A stretch of 64,000 nucleotides of DNA, taken from assembly GCF_003112735.1 (NCBI RefSeq), contig NZ_BFBR01000004.1, positions 1 through 64,000 of the forward strand, in the 5' to 3' direction. This DNA comes from Candidatus Phycosocius bacilliformis (GTDB lineage Bacteria; Pseudomonadota; Alphaproteobacteria; Caulobacterales; Aquidulcibacteraceae). Shown in pieces: positions 6,840 through 16,343 of the stretch; position 1 is the stretch's first letter; every line of letters begins with the position of its first letter. Below the pieces are notes generated by a model. The model had not been told where the DNA came from. It worked only from the letters and a program-made list of their open reading frames with translations, and ran no database searches. The translations under genes were made by a program, and so were the position numbers.

Positions 6840-7918
6840 ACGCTGGCTGTTGGCCCGCGGAGCCATTTTCGCGCTGGCTCTTCCACCCAAATATGGGCGA
6901 CAGCCGCCAAGCCAATCAAAACGCTTACCATAATCAAGACGGTTACCGGATTGATTGGCAAATTTGTGCCCAGAATTTTCGCGACATTCTCCATCGCCAT
7001 GAAAATCGGCACATGCAGGATGAAAATGGCATAGGACCACCCACCAAGCTTGACCATGGCCGGATGGTCGAGACCGGTCGCATAAGCACTCGCTTGGCGG
7101 GTTATGTCGCGGGCAGCAAGACCAATCACCAACATTGCTCCACCCAGAGCAACGACAGCCGTCGGCAAGGCCATCATGGCCCCACCCAGCGCAATGGCAG
7201 CGCCGAACACAATCACAACCAGTGCCTGCAGCGAGGTTAGGTGCAGACGTTCAAACAACACACGCGCGGCCACACCAACCCACATGACACTGGCCCCGCG
7301 CAGAATGCCCAAATCAACGGTTGTACGGGTCAAAGTGCGGCCGAGGAATTGGCGAAACAAAAGGTCGATCGTCAGGACCACACCCAAGCTCAAACAGACA
7401 AAAACCCAAGGCCGGCTACGTAAACGCACGGCCGGGATCAACAAAAGTGGGAAAATCAGATATCCAAAGAATTCGGCACTGATCGTCCACGCTGGGAAGT
7501 TCCAGACATTGGCTCCCGGTATTGCCCACGCCTGCAACAAGGCCAAATTGGCGATGAGCCCAGTCAATGTGAAATGGCGTGTCTGCGCGCCCTGCCCGAC
7601 CACGTGTGCAGCGACCACTAAACCGCATAACAAGCCGAGGGCCAGAAGATGGAGCGGATACAGCCGAGCAAATCGGGCGCGCAGAAAGTTTCGATATTGG
7701 AAACTGGCCTTGCTGCGGGCCCAGTAAATATGGGTCAATACAAAGCCGGACAGGACGAAGAACACATCCACCCGCGCCGCGCCAGCCCGCATGATCGCCC
7801 ACGCCCCAAAGCCTTGAGGGTCATACATATCGCCAAGGTGGAAGACGGCGATCCAGATCGACAAGACAAAACGTAAGCCCGTCAGACTGTCATAGGTTTC
7901 AGGGCGCAAGGAATTCAA
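6836..7918 (-). CDS. Acyltransferase 3 (OafA/YrhL-type) membrane protein
   Basis: About 360 residues with roughly ten membrane segments. The family start is seen (YDSLTGLRFVLSIWIAVFHLGD, with the conserved His of the FH motif), followed by DVFFVLSGFVLTHIYWARSK and RARFARLYPLHLLAL. Such proteins O-acylate extracellular sugars or lipids. The start is uncertain: a TTG at 7918 with AAAGG ten bases upstream gives LNSLRPETYDS as the first residues, typical of the family. The frame stays open to an ATG at 8017, but those extra residues are Cys/Arg-rich and unlike the family. Confidence 0.85.
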   Translation of the reverse strand: MNSLRPETYDSLTGLRFVLSIWIAVFHLGDMYDPQGFGAWAIMRAGAARVDVFFVLSGFVLTHIYWARSKASFQYRNFLRARFARLYPLHLLALGLLCGLVVAAHVVGQGAQTRHFTLTGLIANLALLQAWAIPGANVWNFPAWTISAEFFGYLIFPLLLIPAVRLRSRPWVFVCLSLGVVLTIDLLFRQFLGRTLTRTTVDLGILRGASVMWVGVAARVLFERLHLTSLQALVVIVFGAAIALGGAMMALPTAVVALGGAMLVIGLAARDITRQASAYATGLDHPAMVKLGGWSYAIFILHVPIFMAMENVAKILGTNLPINPVTVLIMVSVLIGLAAVAHIWVEEPARKWLRGPTASV

Positions 7919-8072
7919 ACAGCAATAACCTTTCAATACATTGAGTTCTATTGGCTCATCTGCGCTATGGCGACAGCTGCCCGAATAGACTGTGCGCTTA
8001 CACCGCCGGGTTGACAAGGGGATGGGTGGCCGTCACCTCTGAGCGCCCGTCACGACCTATCGCGAGACTGCC

Positions 8073-8960
8073 ATGACTGTGATCCCTTCTGACTTTGTAT
8101 GGCCTAATGGTGCCAAGCTTGCCGTTTCGCTGGTGATAAATGTGGAGGAAGGTGCCGAGCAGAACATCCGCGATGGCGACAAAGGGCCCGAACCGGTGGA
8201 CGAGCTTGGGGCTGTGCCGGCCCGCCCGATGCGTGTCTATGGCAATGAAAGCAATTACCTCTATGGCATAAAGGCCGGCTGGCCGCGCATTCGCGATTTG
8301 TTTGATCGCTATGAATTTGCCCCCACGATCACCGCTGCGGCACTGGCTCTTGAACGAGCGCCCGATATTGCCGCCGATATTGTCGCGCGCAATTGGGAAG
8401 TTGCTGCCCATGGCTATCGGTGGAGCCATCAATTCTGGATGGATGAAGACAAAGAGCGCGCCTTTATCACCAAGGCACGGGACTCGATTCAAGCCACCAC
8501 CGGTCAGACTCCTAAGGGATGGCTGTCGCGCTATTTGCTGACTGACCGGACGAGGCGCATCCTGGCCGAAGAGGGCTTTACCTATCACATGGATGATTAC
8601 TCTGGTGATATGCCATTCTGGGACGAGGTTGAGACTTCCCACGGCTCCAAACCCATGCTGATTACCCCCTATGCTATCGATACCAATGATATGAAGATGT
8701 GGGTCGCGCCAGCTATGCAGCCGTGGGACTGGGCGACCTATGCCATTGCCAGTTTCGATGCATTGCTTGATGAAGCAAGGCGTGGACAGGCGCGTGTTCT
8801 AAACATCGGCTTGCATTTGCGCATCGTGGGGCGACCTGGTCGGATCGGGGCGCTGGAAAGGATCATGGCGCACATCAAGGCCCATAGCGACGAGGTATAT
8901 GTTGCCGGGCGCAACAGCCTGGTGGATGCCTTCGTTGCGCAGGTGCCGTTTCGGGCCTGA
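8073..8960 (+). CDS. Polysaccharide deacetylase family protein (PuuE-like)
   Basis: 295 residues with a NodB-homology fold: WPNGAKLAVSLVINVEEG near the N-terminus, then EVAAHGYRWSHQFWMDEDKE (the H...H metal-site region), TGQTPKGWLSRYLLTDRTRRIL and HMDDYSGDMPFW. NVEEG and YRWSHQF are typical of the PuuE-like allantoinase/deacetylase subgroup, whose members cut amide bonds of small cyclic or N-acyl substrates. No signal peptide, so it acts in the cytosol. Divergent from the acyltransferase. Subfamily assigned by motif likeness only. Confidence 0.8.
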   Translation: MTVIPSDFVWPNGAKLAVSLVINVEEGAEQNIRDGDKGPEPVDELGAVPARPMRVYGNESNYLYGIKAGWPRIRDLFDRYEFAPTITAAALALERAPDIAADIVARNWEVAAHGYRWSHQFWMDEDKERAFITKARDSIQATTGQTPKGWLSRYLLTDRTRRILAEEGFTYHMDDYSGDMPFWDEVETSHGSKPMLITPYAIDTNDMKMWVAPAMQPWDWATYAIASFDALLDEARRGQARVLNIGLHLRIVGRPGRIGALERIMAHIKAHSDEVYVAGRNSLVDAFVAQVPFRA

Positions 8961-9060
8961 CATGTGGCGAACTTACGGATTTGTCACTTGACTGGCTCGA
9001 CGGCCTTGGCCTGTGTGCGGTCGGTGGTTTTGACGACAGATTTTACAATGGAGTAGCGGC

Positions 9061-11964
9061 ATGAGACGGATTCCGCATATCGGCTTAGTTTCCCTGATCG
9101 CATTGGTGGCACCCGTCGCCATCGCACCATCGGTCTTGGCTAAGCCCGTTGCCGCTGCCCCAAACAATGCGGCGCCCGCCCCAGTCATTGCCCCGCTGCC
9201 GGGCTTCCCACAAGATCGCTACAAGGATTTCAAGGCTGATCCAGATGTCATTTATGGCATTCTGCCCAATGGCATGCGCTATGCCATTAAGAAATGGCCG
9301 ACACCGAAAGGTGAAGCGGCTATTCGGCTGCGCATTGCAGCAGGTTCGCTCAACGAGCAAGACAATCAGTCAGGGCTTGCCCACTTCCTAGAGCATATGG
9401 CCTTTAATGGTTCGCAGAATGTGCCGGAAAGTGAATTCGACAAGATCGTTGCCCGTGAAGGTCTGGCCTTTGGCCCCGACAGCAATGCCTACACCAGCTT
9501 TGACGAGACGGTCTATATGCTCAACATGCCCAAGGCTGAGCGTCTCGAGGTAGGCCTTATGCTGATGCGCGAAACCGCAGGCCGACTGACGCTTGCTGCC
9601 GATGCGATTGACCGAGAGCGGGGTATCATTAAGTCTGAGGAGCGGGCTCGCAATTCGCCGGGCGAGCGGCAATTCCGCGCTTTTGCCGCCCAAGCGCTAG
9701 ATGGCACCCCCATTCCCGCCCGCTTCCCGATCGGCGACATGAAAGTGGTTAGCGAGGCCCCGCGTGAGCGCTTTGTCGATCTTTACACCCGCTTTTACAC
9801 CCCAGAGCGGGCTTTCCTTGCTGTGGTGGGTGACTTTGACCCTAAGGCCGTCGAGGCTCAGATACGCAACAAGTTCTCCGATTGGCAACAGCCTGCAAAA
9901 GCTGGAACTGATCCGGATATGGGCCAATTGAAGCGCGAGCCAGGCTCGGTACAAGTCTTCCTTGAACCCCAATTGCCGACCTCCGTCAGCCTATTCAATG
10001 TAAAGGCCTACACAGCAGAACCCGACAGCAGTAAGTTGCGTCGCGAAGGGTTGCTCTTGGGTCTTGCGGAAAGTGTGATCAATACACGGTTGGAGCGGAT
10101 CGCGCGGAAGGCGGGTTCGTCGATCATCAATGCCAGCATCACGTCCCAGGATTTGTTCAAAGCCGCCGAGTTTGCCTCGATGGAGTTGACTGCAGCCAAA
10201 CCGGAAAATTGGAGCCAAGCTCTCGAAATTGGCGATACAGAGTTACGACGCGCCTTGAGCTTTGGCTTCACAGCCGAAGAATTCAGCGTTGCCGTAGCTG
10301 AGATGCGCGAAGCATACGAGCGGGCTGCGACCCAGGCGGGAGCCGCTCGCTCGGCGGATGTTGTTGATGGCATTCTGGCCAGCTTTGCCGATGACGAAGT
10401 CAACACGACGCCAGCAGACGATCTGGCGTGGTTCAAGTCAGTTGAGGCGAGCTTGAACCCGCAAGAAGCTCTGGCTGAATTGAAGAAAGTCTGGGGCACC
10501 GACACACCCGAATTATTCTTGTCGACGGGTGAAGCCATTCGCGGGGGTGATCAGGCGGTGCGGGCGGCCTATGAAGCCCAGCGGGCCAAACCCGTTGCCG
10601 CACCCATTGCCGAAGCCAAAGTGGCTTGGGATTATGTGAATTTCGGTGCAGCCGGTCAGGTGGTGGAAACCACCCAAATCGCAGATCTTGGCCTGACGCA
10701 AATGCGGTTTGCCAATCAGGTGCGCCTGACAGTCAAGCCCAGCAAATTTGAAGAAGGCCGTGTTCGGGTTCAGATCGGCTTTGGCGAAGGCCAGCTGGCA
10801 CTACCAGCAGATCAAACCGGGCTGAATTTCGCGATTTCGTCGAGCTTCATTGCTGGCGGCTTAGGACGTCTTGATGCGGATGGACTTCAGCGGGCCTTGG
10901 CGGGCCGCAGTGTTGGTCAGGGCTTTTATGTGGGTGAAGACGCTTTTGCCTTCACCAGTGCCACCACGCCGGCCGATCTGACCTTGCAGATGCAAGTGTT
11001 TGCCGCGTTTCTCACAGACCCGGCTTGGCGGCCTGACGGCATGGCCCGCCTGAAGGCATCCAAGGACGCCATCTACCGGCAACTTGACACCACGCCGGGG
11101 TCGGTCTGGGGGGTTCAGGGCGAGTATGTTTTGCTCAATAATGATCGCCGCTTTGCCTTCCCAACCCCGCAAGAGTTTGACCAACTGACCTTGGAAAAGG
11201 CCCGTGCTGCCCTCGACGCGGCGCGCCAAAACTCGGCCATCGAGATCTTGGTAGTGGGTGATACTACTGTTGAAGCCGCACGTGAGGCGGTGGCAGCAAC
11301 CTTTGGAGCCTTGCCCCCACGCGCGGCTGCACCTGCGGCGCGCACCGAAGCCCGCAAGGCTTCCTTCCCGCCCGGTCGCGGCACCACCGTGTTGACCCAT
11401 AAGGGTCGTGCCGACCAGTCACTGGCCATGATCTTCTGGCCTCTGCGCGATTATGGCGATGGCCGTGAGGTGCGCGCGGCGCGAATCCTGACCGCTGTTC
11501 TGGAAAACAAGCTCAATGAAGTGGTGCGCGAGAAATTGGGTGACACCTACTCGCCGGGCGTGGACTGGGCACCTTCGCGTGTCTTCCCTGGCTATGGTCG
11601 GATTGGGGCCATTGCCGAAGTAAAGCCCGAAGACAGTGAACGTGTCTTGGCGGTCATGGAACAGATCGCAGCAGATCTTGCCGCGGGCAAAATTGATGAT
11701 GACATGTTCCAGCGTGCCCGTCGCCCACTGATTGCGGACATGGAGGAAACCGTCGCCAATAATCCCTGGTGGGTGGGAGCCCTCAATCGATCAAGCTTTG
11801 AACCCGTGCGCTTGGTTCGGATCCGCGAGGGTAAAGCCCAATATGAAGAAGCAACTTTGGACGACATCAAGGCACTGGCCAAACGTTATCTCGATCCATC
11901 CAAGGCGCGTCTGGTCAAAGTGATACCAGCTGGCGAGGTCGGCAAAAGCCCGACCAAACCCTAA
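9061..11964 (+). CDS. M16 family zinc metallopeptidase, two-domain, exported
   Basis: 967 residues. A Sec signal (about residues 1-30, ending VLAKPVAAAP) indicates a periplasmic or envelope protein. The inverted zinc motif HFLEH has His108, Glu111 and His112; the distal Glu is probably in the SEERARNSPGERQF region. The protein contains two pitrilysin-type repeats, the first catalytic (about 60-500) and the second inactive (about 550-940, with KLGDTYSPGVDWAPS resembling the domain-C motif). Members degrade peptides or process envelope proteins. GGAG lies about ten bases before the ATG. Convergent with epmA at a 10-bp gap. Confidence 0.92.
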   Translation: MRRIPHIGLVSLIALVAPVAIAPSVLAKPVAAAPNNAAPAPVIAPLPGFPQDRYKDFKADPDVIYGILPNGMRYAIKKWPTPKGEAAIRLRIAAGSLNEQDNQSGLAHFLEHMAFNGSQNVPESEFDKIVAREGLAFGPDSNAYTSFDETVYMLNMPKAERLEVGLMLMRETAGRLTLAADAIDRERGIIKSEERARNSPGERQFRAFAAQALDGTPIPARFPIGDMKVVSEAPRERFVDLYTRFYTPERAFLAVVGDFDPKAVEAQIRNKFSDWQQPAKAGTDPDMGQLKREPGSVQVFLEPQLPTSVSLFNVKAYTAEPDSSKLRREGLLLGLAESVINTRLERIARKAGSSIINASITSQDLFKAAEFASMELTAAKPENWSQALEIGDTELRRALSFGFTAEEFSVAVAEMREAYERAATQAGAARSADVVDGILASFADDEVNTTPADDLAWFKSVEASLNPQEALAELKKVWGTDTPELFLSTGEAIRGGDQAVRAAYEAQRAKPVAAPIAEAKVAWDYVNFGAAGQVVETTQIADLGLTQMRFANQVRLTVKPSKFEEGRVRVQIGFGEGQLALPADQTGLNFAISSSFIAGGLGRLDADGLQRALAGRSVGQGFYVGEDAFAFTSATTPADLTLQMQVFAAFLTDPAWRPDGMARLKASKDAIYRQLDTTPGSVWGVQGEYVLLNNDRRFAFPTPQEFDQLTLEKARAALDAARQNSAIEILVVGDTTVEAAREAVAATFGALPPRAAAPAARTEARKASFPPGRGTTVLTHKGRADQSLAMIFWPLRDYGDGREVRAARILTAVLENKLNEVVREKLGDTYSPGVDWAPSRVFPGYGRIGAIAEVKPEDSERVLAVMEQIAADLAAGKIDDDMFQRARRPLIADMEETVANNPWWVGALNRSSFEPVRLVRIREGKAQYEEATLDDIKALAKRYLDPSKARLVKVIPAGEVGKSPTKP

Positions 11965-11974
11965 GCAAAAAACG

Positions 11975-13042
11975 TCAGACAGCGCCCGTCCACATCACAT
12001 CATCGATGCGGCGGGCGCCACTGGCTAGCATCACCAAGCGATCAAAACCCAAAGCAACGCCACTGGCCGGTGGCATATGGTCCAGCGCACTCAGAAAATC
12101 CTCATCCAGAGGATAGCGTTGCCCATAAAGGCGTTCCTTCAAATCCATATCCGCTTCGAATCGCGCGCGCTGTTCCGCACTGTCGGTTAATTCACCAAAA
12201 CCATTGGCCAGTTCCACCCCGCAGACATAAAGCTCAAACCGTTCAGCCAGGCGGGGATCCTTCGGGCTGCGTCGGGCCAGAGCCGCCTCACATGCGGGGT
12301 AGCTATGCAGGATGGTCGGGGCATCAAATCCCAGCTTGGGCTCAATCAGACTGACCAAGACTTTGGAGAACAAATCCGACCAGCTGTCATCAGGGTCAGT
12401 TGAGACACCCGCTGCACGGGCAGCCGCCGCCAGCATGGCGCAATCACCGTTGCCCGCATGATCAAGCGTCGCCATCAAATCAATCCCGGCGAACTGGTCG
12501 AAGGCTTCTGCCAAACTGAGATAGCGGGGCTCTGCCGAGGCAGACACCTGATGGCCTCGCCACGTCAGGACGTCGGTAGGGATTGAAGCTGCTGCACGTC
12601 GAACCAAGCTCAAGCAATCCCCGATCACGACCTGCCAATCCGCCCCGGCACGATACCATTCCAGCATGGTGAACTCGGTCGCATGCAAGGGGCCAGCCTC
12701 GCGATTGCGAAACACGCGCGCAAAGTCAAAAATACGCGTCTCGCCCGCCGCCAGTAGTTTCTTGCAGGCAAATTCGGGACTGGTATGCAGATAAAGTGGC
12801 GTGGCACTGGCCCCATCCGGGGTCAGACGAGCTGTGGCCAGACCATGAAGATGGGTCTCATTTCCGGGCGAGACCTGCAATTGGCCGGCCTCAACCTCAC
12901 AAAAATCCTGCGCCTCAAACCAAGCGCGCAAAGACTTCTTGATGCGATTGCGCGCCATCAGAAATGGTTTGCGGTCCTGATGGCGATCAGGATGCCACCA
13001 AGGTCTGGCTTCATTGCCTGTGAGGGGCAGGTTTTGACTCAT
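11975..13042 (-). CDS. epmA: EF-P lysine lysyltransferase EpmA
   Basis: 355 residues, the length of a lysyl-tRNA synthetase paralogue without the anticodon-binding domain. Class II synthetase motifs are visible: SPEFACKKLLAAGETRIFDFARVFRN (motif 2 region), HATEFTMLEWYRAGADW and GVALGFDRLVMLASG (motif 3). EpmA attaches beta-lysine to a conserved lysine of elongation factor P, which is encoded divergently at 13154. The ATG has GGGTGA six bases upstream. No epmB (lysine 2,3-aminomutase) is seen here, so it must lie elsewhere or the modification differs. Confidence 0.93.
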   Translation of the reverse strand: MSQNLPLTGNEARPWWHPDRHQDRKPFLMARNRIKKSLRAWFEAQDFCEVEAGQLQVSPGNETHLHGLATARLTPDGASATPLYLHTSPEFACKKLLAAGETRIFDFARVFRNREAGPLHATEFTMLEWYRAGADWQVVIGDCLSLVRRAAASIPTDVLTWRGHQVSASAEPRYLSLAEAFDQFAGIDLMATLDHAGNGDCAMLAAAARAAGVSTDPDDSWSDLFSKVLVSLIEPKLGFDAPTILHSYPACEAALARRSPKDPRLAERFELYVCGVELANGFGELTDSAEQRARFEADMDLKERLYGQRYPLDEDFLSALDHMPPASGVALGFDRLVMLASGARRIDDVMWTGAV

Positions 13043-13153
13043 GCGTCACCCAATTGGCGGATTGCGTGAGAACGGCTAGAAGGCGCGCACATTCAGATAA
13101 CATCCCTGCTTTGAAGCTGGATTGGCTCAAAGCGCAGCAGTGAAAGACAGATC

Positions 13154-13726
13154 ATGGTCAAAGTCATCGCGTCGAGCCTCCGCAAAGGCAATGTGGTCGA
13201 GCATACCGACGGCAAACTCTATGTCATTCTGACGACCCAAAACATCCATCCCGGCAAAGGCACCCCTGTGACACAGGTTGAAATGCGCCGCATCACCGAT
13301 GGGATCAAGGCAACAGAGCGCTTCAAGACCACCGATTCGGTCGAAAAGGCCTTCGTTGAGGAAATGAAGTTCAATTACCTCTATGATGATGGCACGTCTT
13401 ATGTGTTCATGAACCCCGACAATTTCGAACAGGTGCTGGTGCCTCACGCCGTGCTGGGCGATGATGCGGCCTATCTGCAGGAAAACATGGAAGTCTATTT
13501 GACCATATTCAACGAAACCCCACTGGCCGCGGTACTGCCAACGCGGGTGACCTTGGAAATTGTCGATACAGAGCCGACTGTGAAAGGGCAAACCGCCTCG
13601 TCGTCCTACAAGCCTGCGATGTTATCGAACGGCGTGCGCACCATGGTGCCGCCCTATATTTCGACCGGTACACGGATCGTTGTGCTGACTGAAGATGGCT
13701 CTTACGTCGAGCGCGCAAAGGACTAA
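13154..13726 (+). CDS. efp: Translation elongation factor P
   Basis: 190 residues, full length with the three beta-barrel domains of EF-P. The modification loop reads NIHPGKGTP, with Lys35 (counting Met) the residue expected to receive beta-lysine. The C-terminal [20 protein letters not shown] is the usual end. EF-P relieves ribosomes stalled at consecutive prolines. It is divergent from epmA across a 111-bp gap that should carry both promoters. A protein with 26 prolines in a row is encoded at 37928-40273. Confidence 0.97.
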   Translation: MVKVIASSLRKGNVVEHTDGKLYVILTTQNIHPGKGTPVTQVEMRRITDGIKATERFKTTDSVEKAFVEEMKFNYLYDDGTSYVFMNPDNFEQVLVPHAVLGDDAAYLQENMEVYLTIFNETPLAAVLPTRVTLEIVDTEPTVKGQTASSSYKPAMLSNGVRTMVPPYISTGTRIVVLTEDGSYVERAKD

Positions 13727-13762
13727 GCTGATCGGTAGAAACTGAGTGGGGAGCGTTGGACG

Positions 13763-15523
13763 ATGCGCCAGATTTTGATTTCGGGTTTGGCGTTGGTGCT
13801 GGCGGCCTGCGCATCCGCGCCCGCGGGTCTGCAAGGTCCCACTCAAAACAAAGCCAATCAAGCAGCACACACGCCTGAGGCCAAGCCTGCCGGGGTCTGG
13901 CAGCATGGCGGCATGATTGCCGCGGCCAATCCGCTGGCCGTTGAAGCGGGGCTGGAAGTCCTCCGCGCAGGCGGCTCCGCCGTTGATGCGGCCATTGCGG
14001 TCCAAACGGCGCTGGGTCTTGTCGAACCCCAATCAAGCGGGATCGGCGGGGGTGCCTTCATGCTGCATTACGACGCCCAGACCGGCGACGTCACCGCTTA
14101 TGATGGGCGCGAAGTAGCGCCAGCCGGGGCAACTGACCGCCTGTTTCTGGATGAAGCGGGTGCTCCTCTGCCGTTTTGGACGGCTGTGAAGTCCGGGCGT
14201 TCACAGGGCGTCCCCGGTGCCATCGCCATGCTGCATCTGGCTTGGCAGGAACATGGCAAGTTGCCATGGGGCCGCAGCTTCCAGCCCGCCATCAAGCTGG
14301 CCAGTGACGGGTTTAAGATTTCCCCTCGCCTCAATACCGTTGCCACACAGCTCAAGCGCTTTACCGAGCCCAGTCCTGATGTGGTCGCCTATTTGATGGA
14401 TGCTTCGGGCAACCCACTGCCGGCAGGGACTTTGCTGAAAAATCAGCCCTATGCTGACACCTTAAACGCCATTGCAACCCAAGGCCCCAAAGCCTTTTAT
14501 GAAGGCCCGATTGCGCGCGATATCGTCGCCCGCTCGGGACAGGCCCCGATGCCGGGTACCTTATCGCTGGCCGATCTTAAAGCCTATAAGCCTGCCAAGC
14601 TTGAACCCATCTGCCGATCCTACCGCGAGCGCAAAGTCTGCGGCATGGGCCCGCCCTCCTCCGGCGGGATTGGTGTCATGGCGACATTGGGCATTCTTGA
14701 GAATTTCGACATGGCCGCAACTGGCCCTCAAAGCGCACTGGGCTGGCATCGTTTCATCGAAGCACAGCGCCTGGCCTATGTCGACCGCGACACCTATGTC
14801 GCCGATGATCGCTATGTGGCCGTGCCGATCGCGGGCCTGCTGGATGCGACTTACCTCAAGAGCCGCGCCGCCCTGATCTCAGACACCAGCACCATGGCAA
14901 AAGTTGAGCCGGGTGAACCACCGGGCGCAGTCAAGCGGGGTCGCGACGCAACCGGCAATGTGTTTGGCACCAGTCATTTTGTGATTGTGGATAATCGCGG
15001 CAATGTGGTTTCCATGACCACCACAGTGGAAAGCCTGTTTGGATCCCAACGCATGGTCCGCGGCTTCTTCCTCAATAATCAGCTGACCGATTTCTCCTTC
15101 GCCAATGTCGACGCCAAGGGTGAGCCGATTGCCAATGCCCCGGCTGCGGGCAAAAAGCCGCGTTCCAGCATGGCACCGACCATTGTGTTCGATAAGGATG
15201 GACATTTTGAACTCGCTGTCGGGTCTCCAGGCGGAAATGCCATCATTGCCTATGTCACCAAGGCGATGATTGGGATGCTGGATTGGAATCTGTCACCGCA
15301 GGAAGCTGTGGCCCTACCCAATATCATCGCCCGTACAAGTCCTGTGGCGCTCGACCGGTCCCGTGCTAGCCCGGAATTGATCCAGGGCCTTGAAGCGCTG
15401 GGCCAGAAGTTTCGCGATGGTGGGGGGGCAGAGGGTTCAGGCCTGCATGTTATCCGCCTGACCCCGCAAGGCCTTGTCGGCGGTGCCGATCCGCGCCGTG
15501 AAGGCGTTGCCCGCCAACCCTAA
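13763..15523 (+). CDS. ggt: Gamma-glutamyltransferase, lipoprotein type
   Basis: 586 residues. The N-terminus carries a lipobox (LVLAACAS), so the mature protein is probably lipid-anchored in the periplasm. The large subunit begins near AANPLAVEAGLEVLRAGGSAVDAAIA and contains SSGIGGGAFMLHYDA. The self-cleavage site precedes Thr403 in FGTSHFVIVD, which becomes the catalytic N-terminal threonine of the small subunit; KPRSSMAPTIVF and GSPGGNAI are also family motifs. It hydrolyses or transfers gamma-glutamyl groups, chiefly of glutathione. GGGGAG precedes the ATG. The SDR gene follows after 31 bp. Confidence 0.93.
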   Translation: MRQILISGLALVLAACASAPAGLQGPTQNKANQAAHTPEAKPAGVWQHGGMIAAANPLAVEAGLEVLRAGGSAVDAAIAVQTALGLVEPQSSGIGGGAFMLHYDAQTGDVTAYDGREVAPAGATDRLFLDEAGAPLPFWTAVKSGRSQGVPGAIAMLHLAWQEHGKLPWGRSFQPAIKLASDGFKISPRLNTVATQLKRFTEPSPDVVAYLMDASGNPLPAGTLLKNQPYADTLNAIATQGPKAFYEGPIARDIVARSGQAPMPGTLSLADLKAYKPAKLEPICRSYRERKVCGMGPPSSGGIGVMATLGILENFDMAATGPQSALGWHRFIEAQRLAYVDRDTYVADDRYVAVPIAGLLDATYLKSRAALISDTSTMAKVEPGEPPGAVKRGRDATGNVFGTSHFVIVDNRGNVVSMTTTVESLFGSQRMVRGFFLNNQLTDFSFANVDAKGEPIANAPAAGKKPRSSMAPTIVFDKDGHFELAVGSPGGNAIIAYVTKAMIGMLDWNLSPQEAVALPNIIARTSPVALDRSRASPELIQGLEALGQKFRDGGGAEGSGLHVIRLTPQGLVGGADPRREGVARQP

Positions 15524-15526
15524 ACA

Positions 15527-15538
15527 GCGGACGTCCGC
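15527..15538. other. 12-bp palindrome between ggt and SDR
   Basis: GCGGACGTCCGC is perfectly self-complementary and lies just after the ggt stop. There is no T-run. It may be an mRNA hairpin or a protein site. Confidence 0.3.
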
Positions 15539-15554
15539 GTCTGGAGACTGCATC

Positions 15555-16334
15555 ATGTTGGAAAATCTGTTCTCATTGAAGGGCCGTGTGGCTCTGGTCA
15601 CGGGCGGCTCCAAAGGTATTGGCCGCATGATTGCCGAAGGCTTTCTGGCTCAAGGCGCCAAAGTCTATATCACCGCCCGCAAAGCAGATCAGTGCGAGGC
15701 GGCAGCCGCCGAATTGTCGAAGGGCGGGGGCCAATGCATCGCCTTGCCCGGCGACATTTCGACACTCGATGGGGTCAAGGCCCTCGCGGAAACCATCATG
15801 GCGCGCGAGGCTAAGCTCGATATTCTGGTCAATAATGCCGGAACCTTGTGGATGGCCCCGCTGGATGTCTACCCTGAAAAGGGATGGGACAAAGTGATGG
15901 ACCTCAATGTCAAAAGCCCATTCTTCTTGATCCAGGCTTTATTGGAACCGCTGAAGGCCGCAGCGCGACCTGACCAGCCGGCCAAGATCATCAATATCAC
16001 CTCGATTGATGGCATCACCGTCAATAAAGTCGATACCTTCGCTTATCAGGCCAGCAAGGCAGCCTTTGCCCATCTTACCAAGCGGCTGGCCGCCGATCTG
16101 ATCGGCCATAATGTCGTGGTCTCCGCGCTGGCACCGGGCGCATTTGCTTCTGACCTTAATGTCTATGCCCGAGATCACGCGGAGATGGTTGCCGCCGCGA
16201 TCCCAGCCAAACGGATTGGCACGCTGGAAGACATGGCCGGCACCGCGATTTATCTGGCGTCACGCGCGGGCGATTATATGGTGGGTGAAGCCGTGGTGAT
16301 CGATGGCGGCTTGACGGCCATCGGGCGGGGTTAG
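15555..16334 (+). CDS. Short-chain dehydrogenase/reductase (SDR)
   Basis: 259 residues. Classical SDR motifs: TGGSKGIGRMIAEGFL for NAD(P), LVNNAGTLW, the catalytic set NITSIDGI / AYQASKAAFAHLTK (Ser, Tyr, Lys) and the C-terminal VIDGGLTAIGRG. The ATG at 15555 has GGAG at a good distance; the open frame reaches further back but overlaps ggt. Resembles general 3-oxoacyl or gluconate-type oxidoreductases; the substrate is not determinable. Probably cotranscribed with ggt, convergent with rlmN. Confidence 0.88.
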   Translation: MLENLFSLKGRVALVTGGSKGIGRMIAEGFLAQGAKVYITARKADQCEAAAAELSKGGGQCIALPGDISTLDGVKALAETIMAREAKLDILVNNAGTLWMAPLDVYPEKGWDKVMDLNVKSPFFLIQALLEPLKAAARPDQPAKIINITSIDGITVNKVDTFAYQASKAAFAHLTKRLAADLIGHNVVVSALAPGAFASDLNVYARDHAEMVAAAIPAKRIGTLEDMAGTAIYLASRAGDYMVGEAVVIDGGLTAIGRG

Positions 16335-16343
16335 GTCAAGGCC

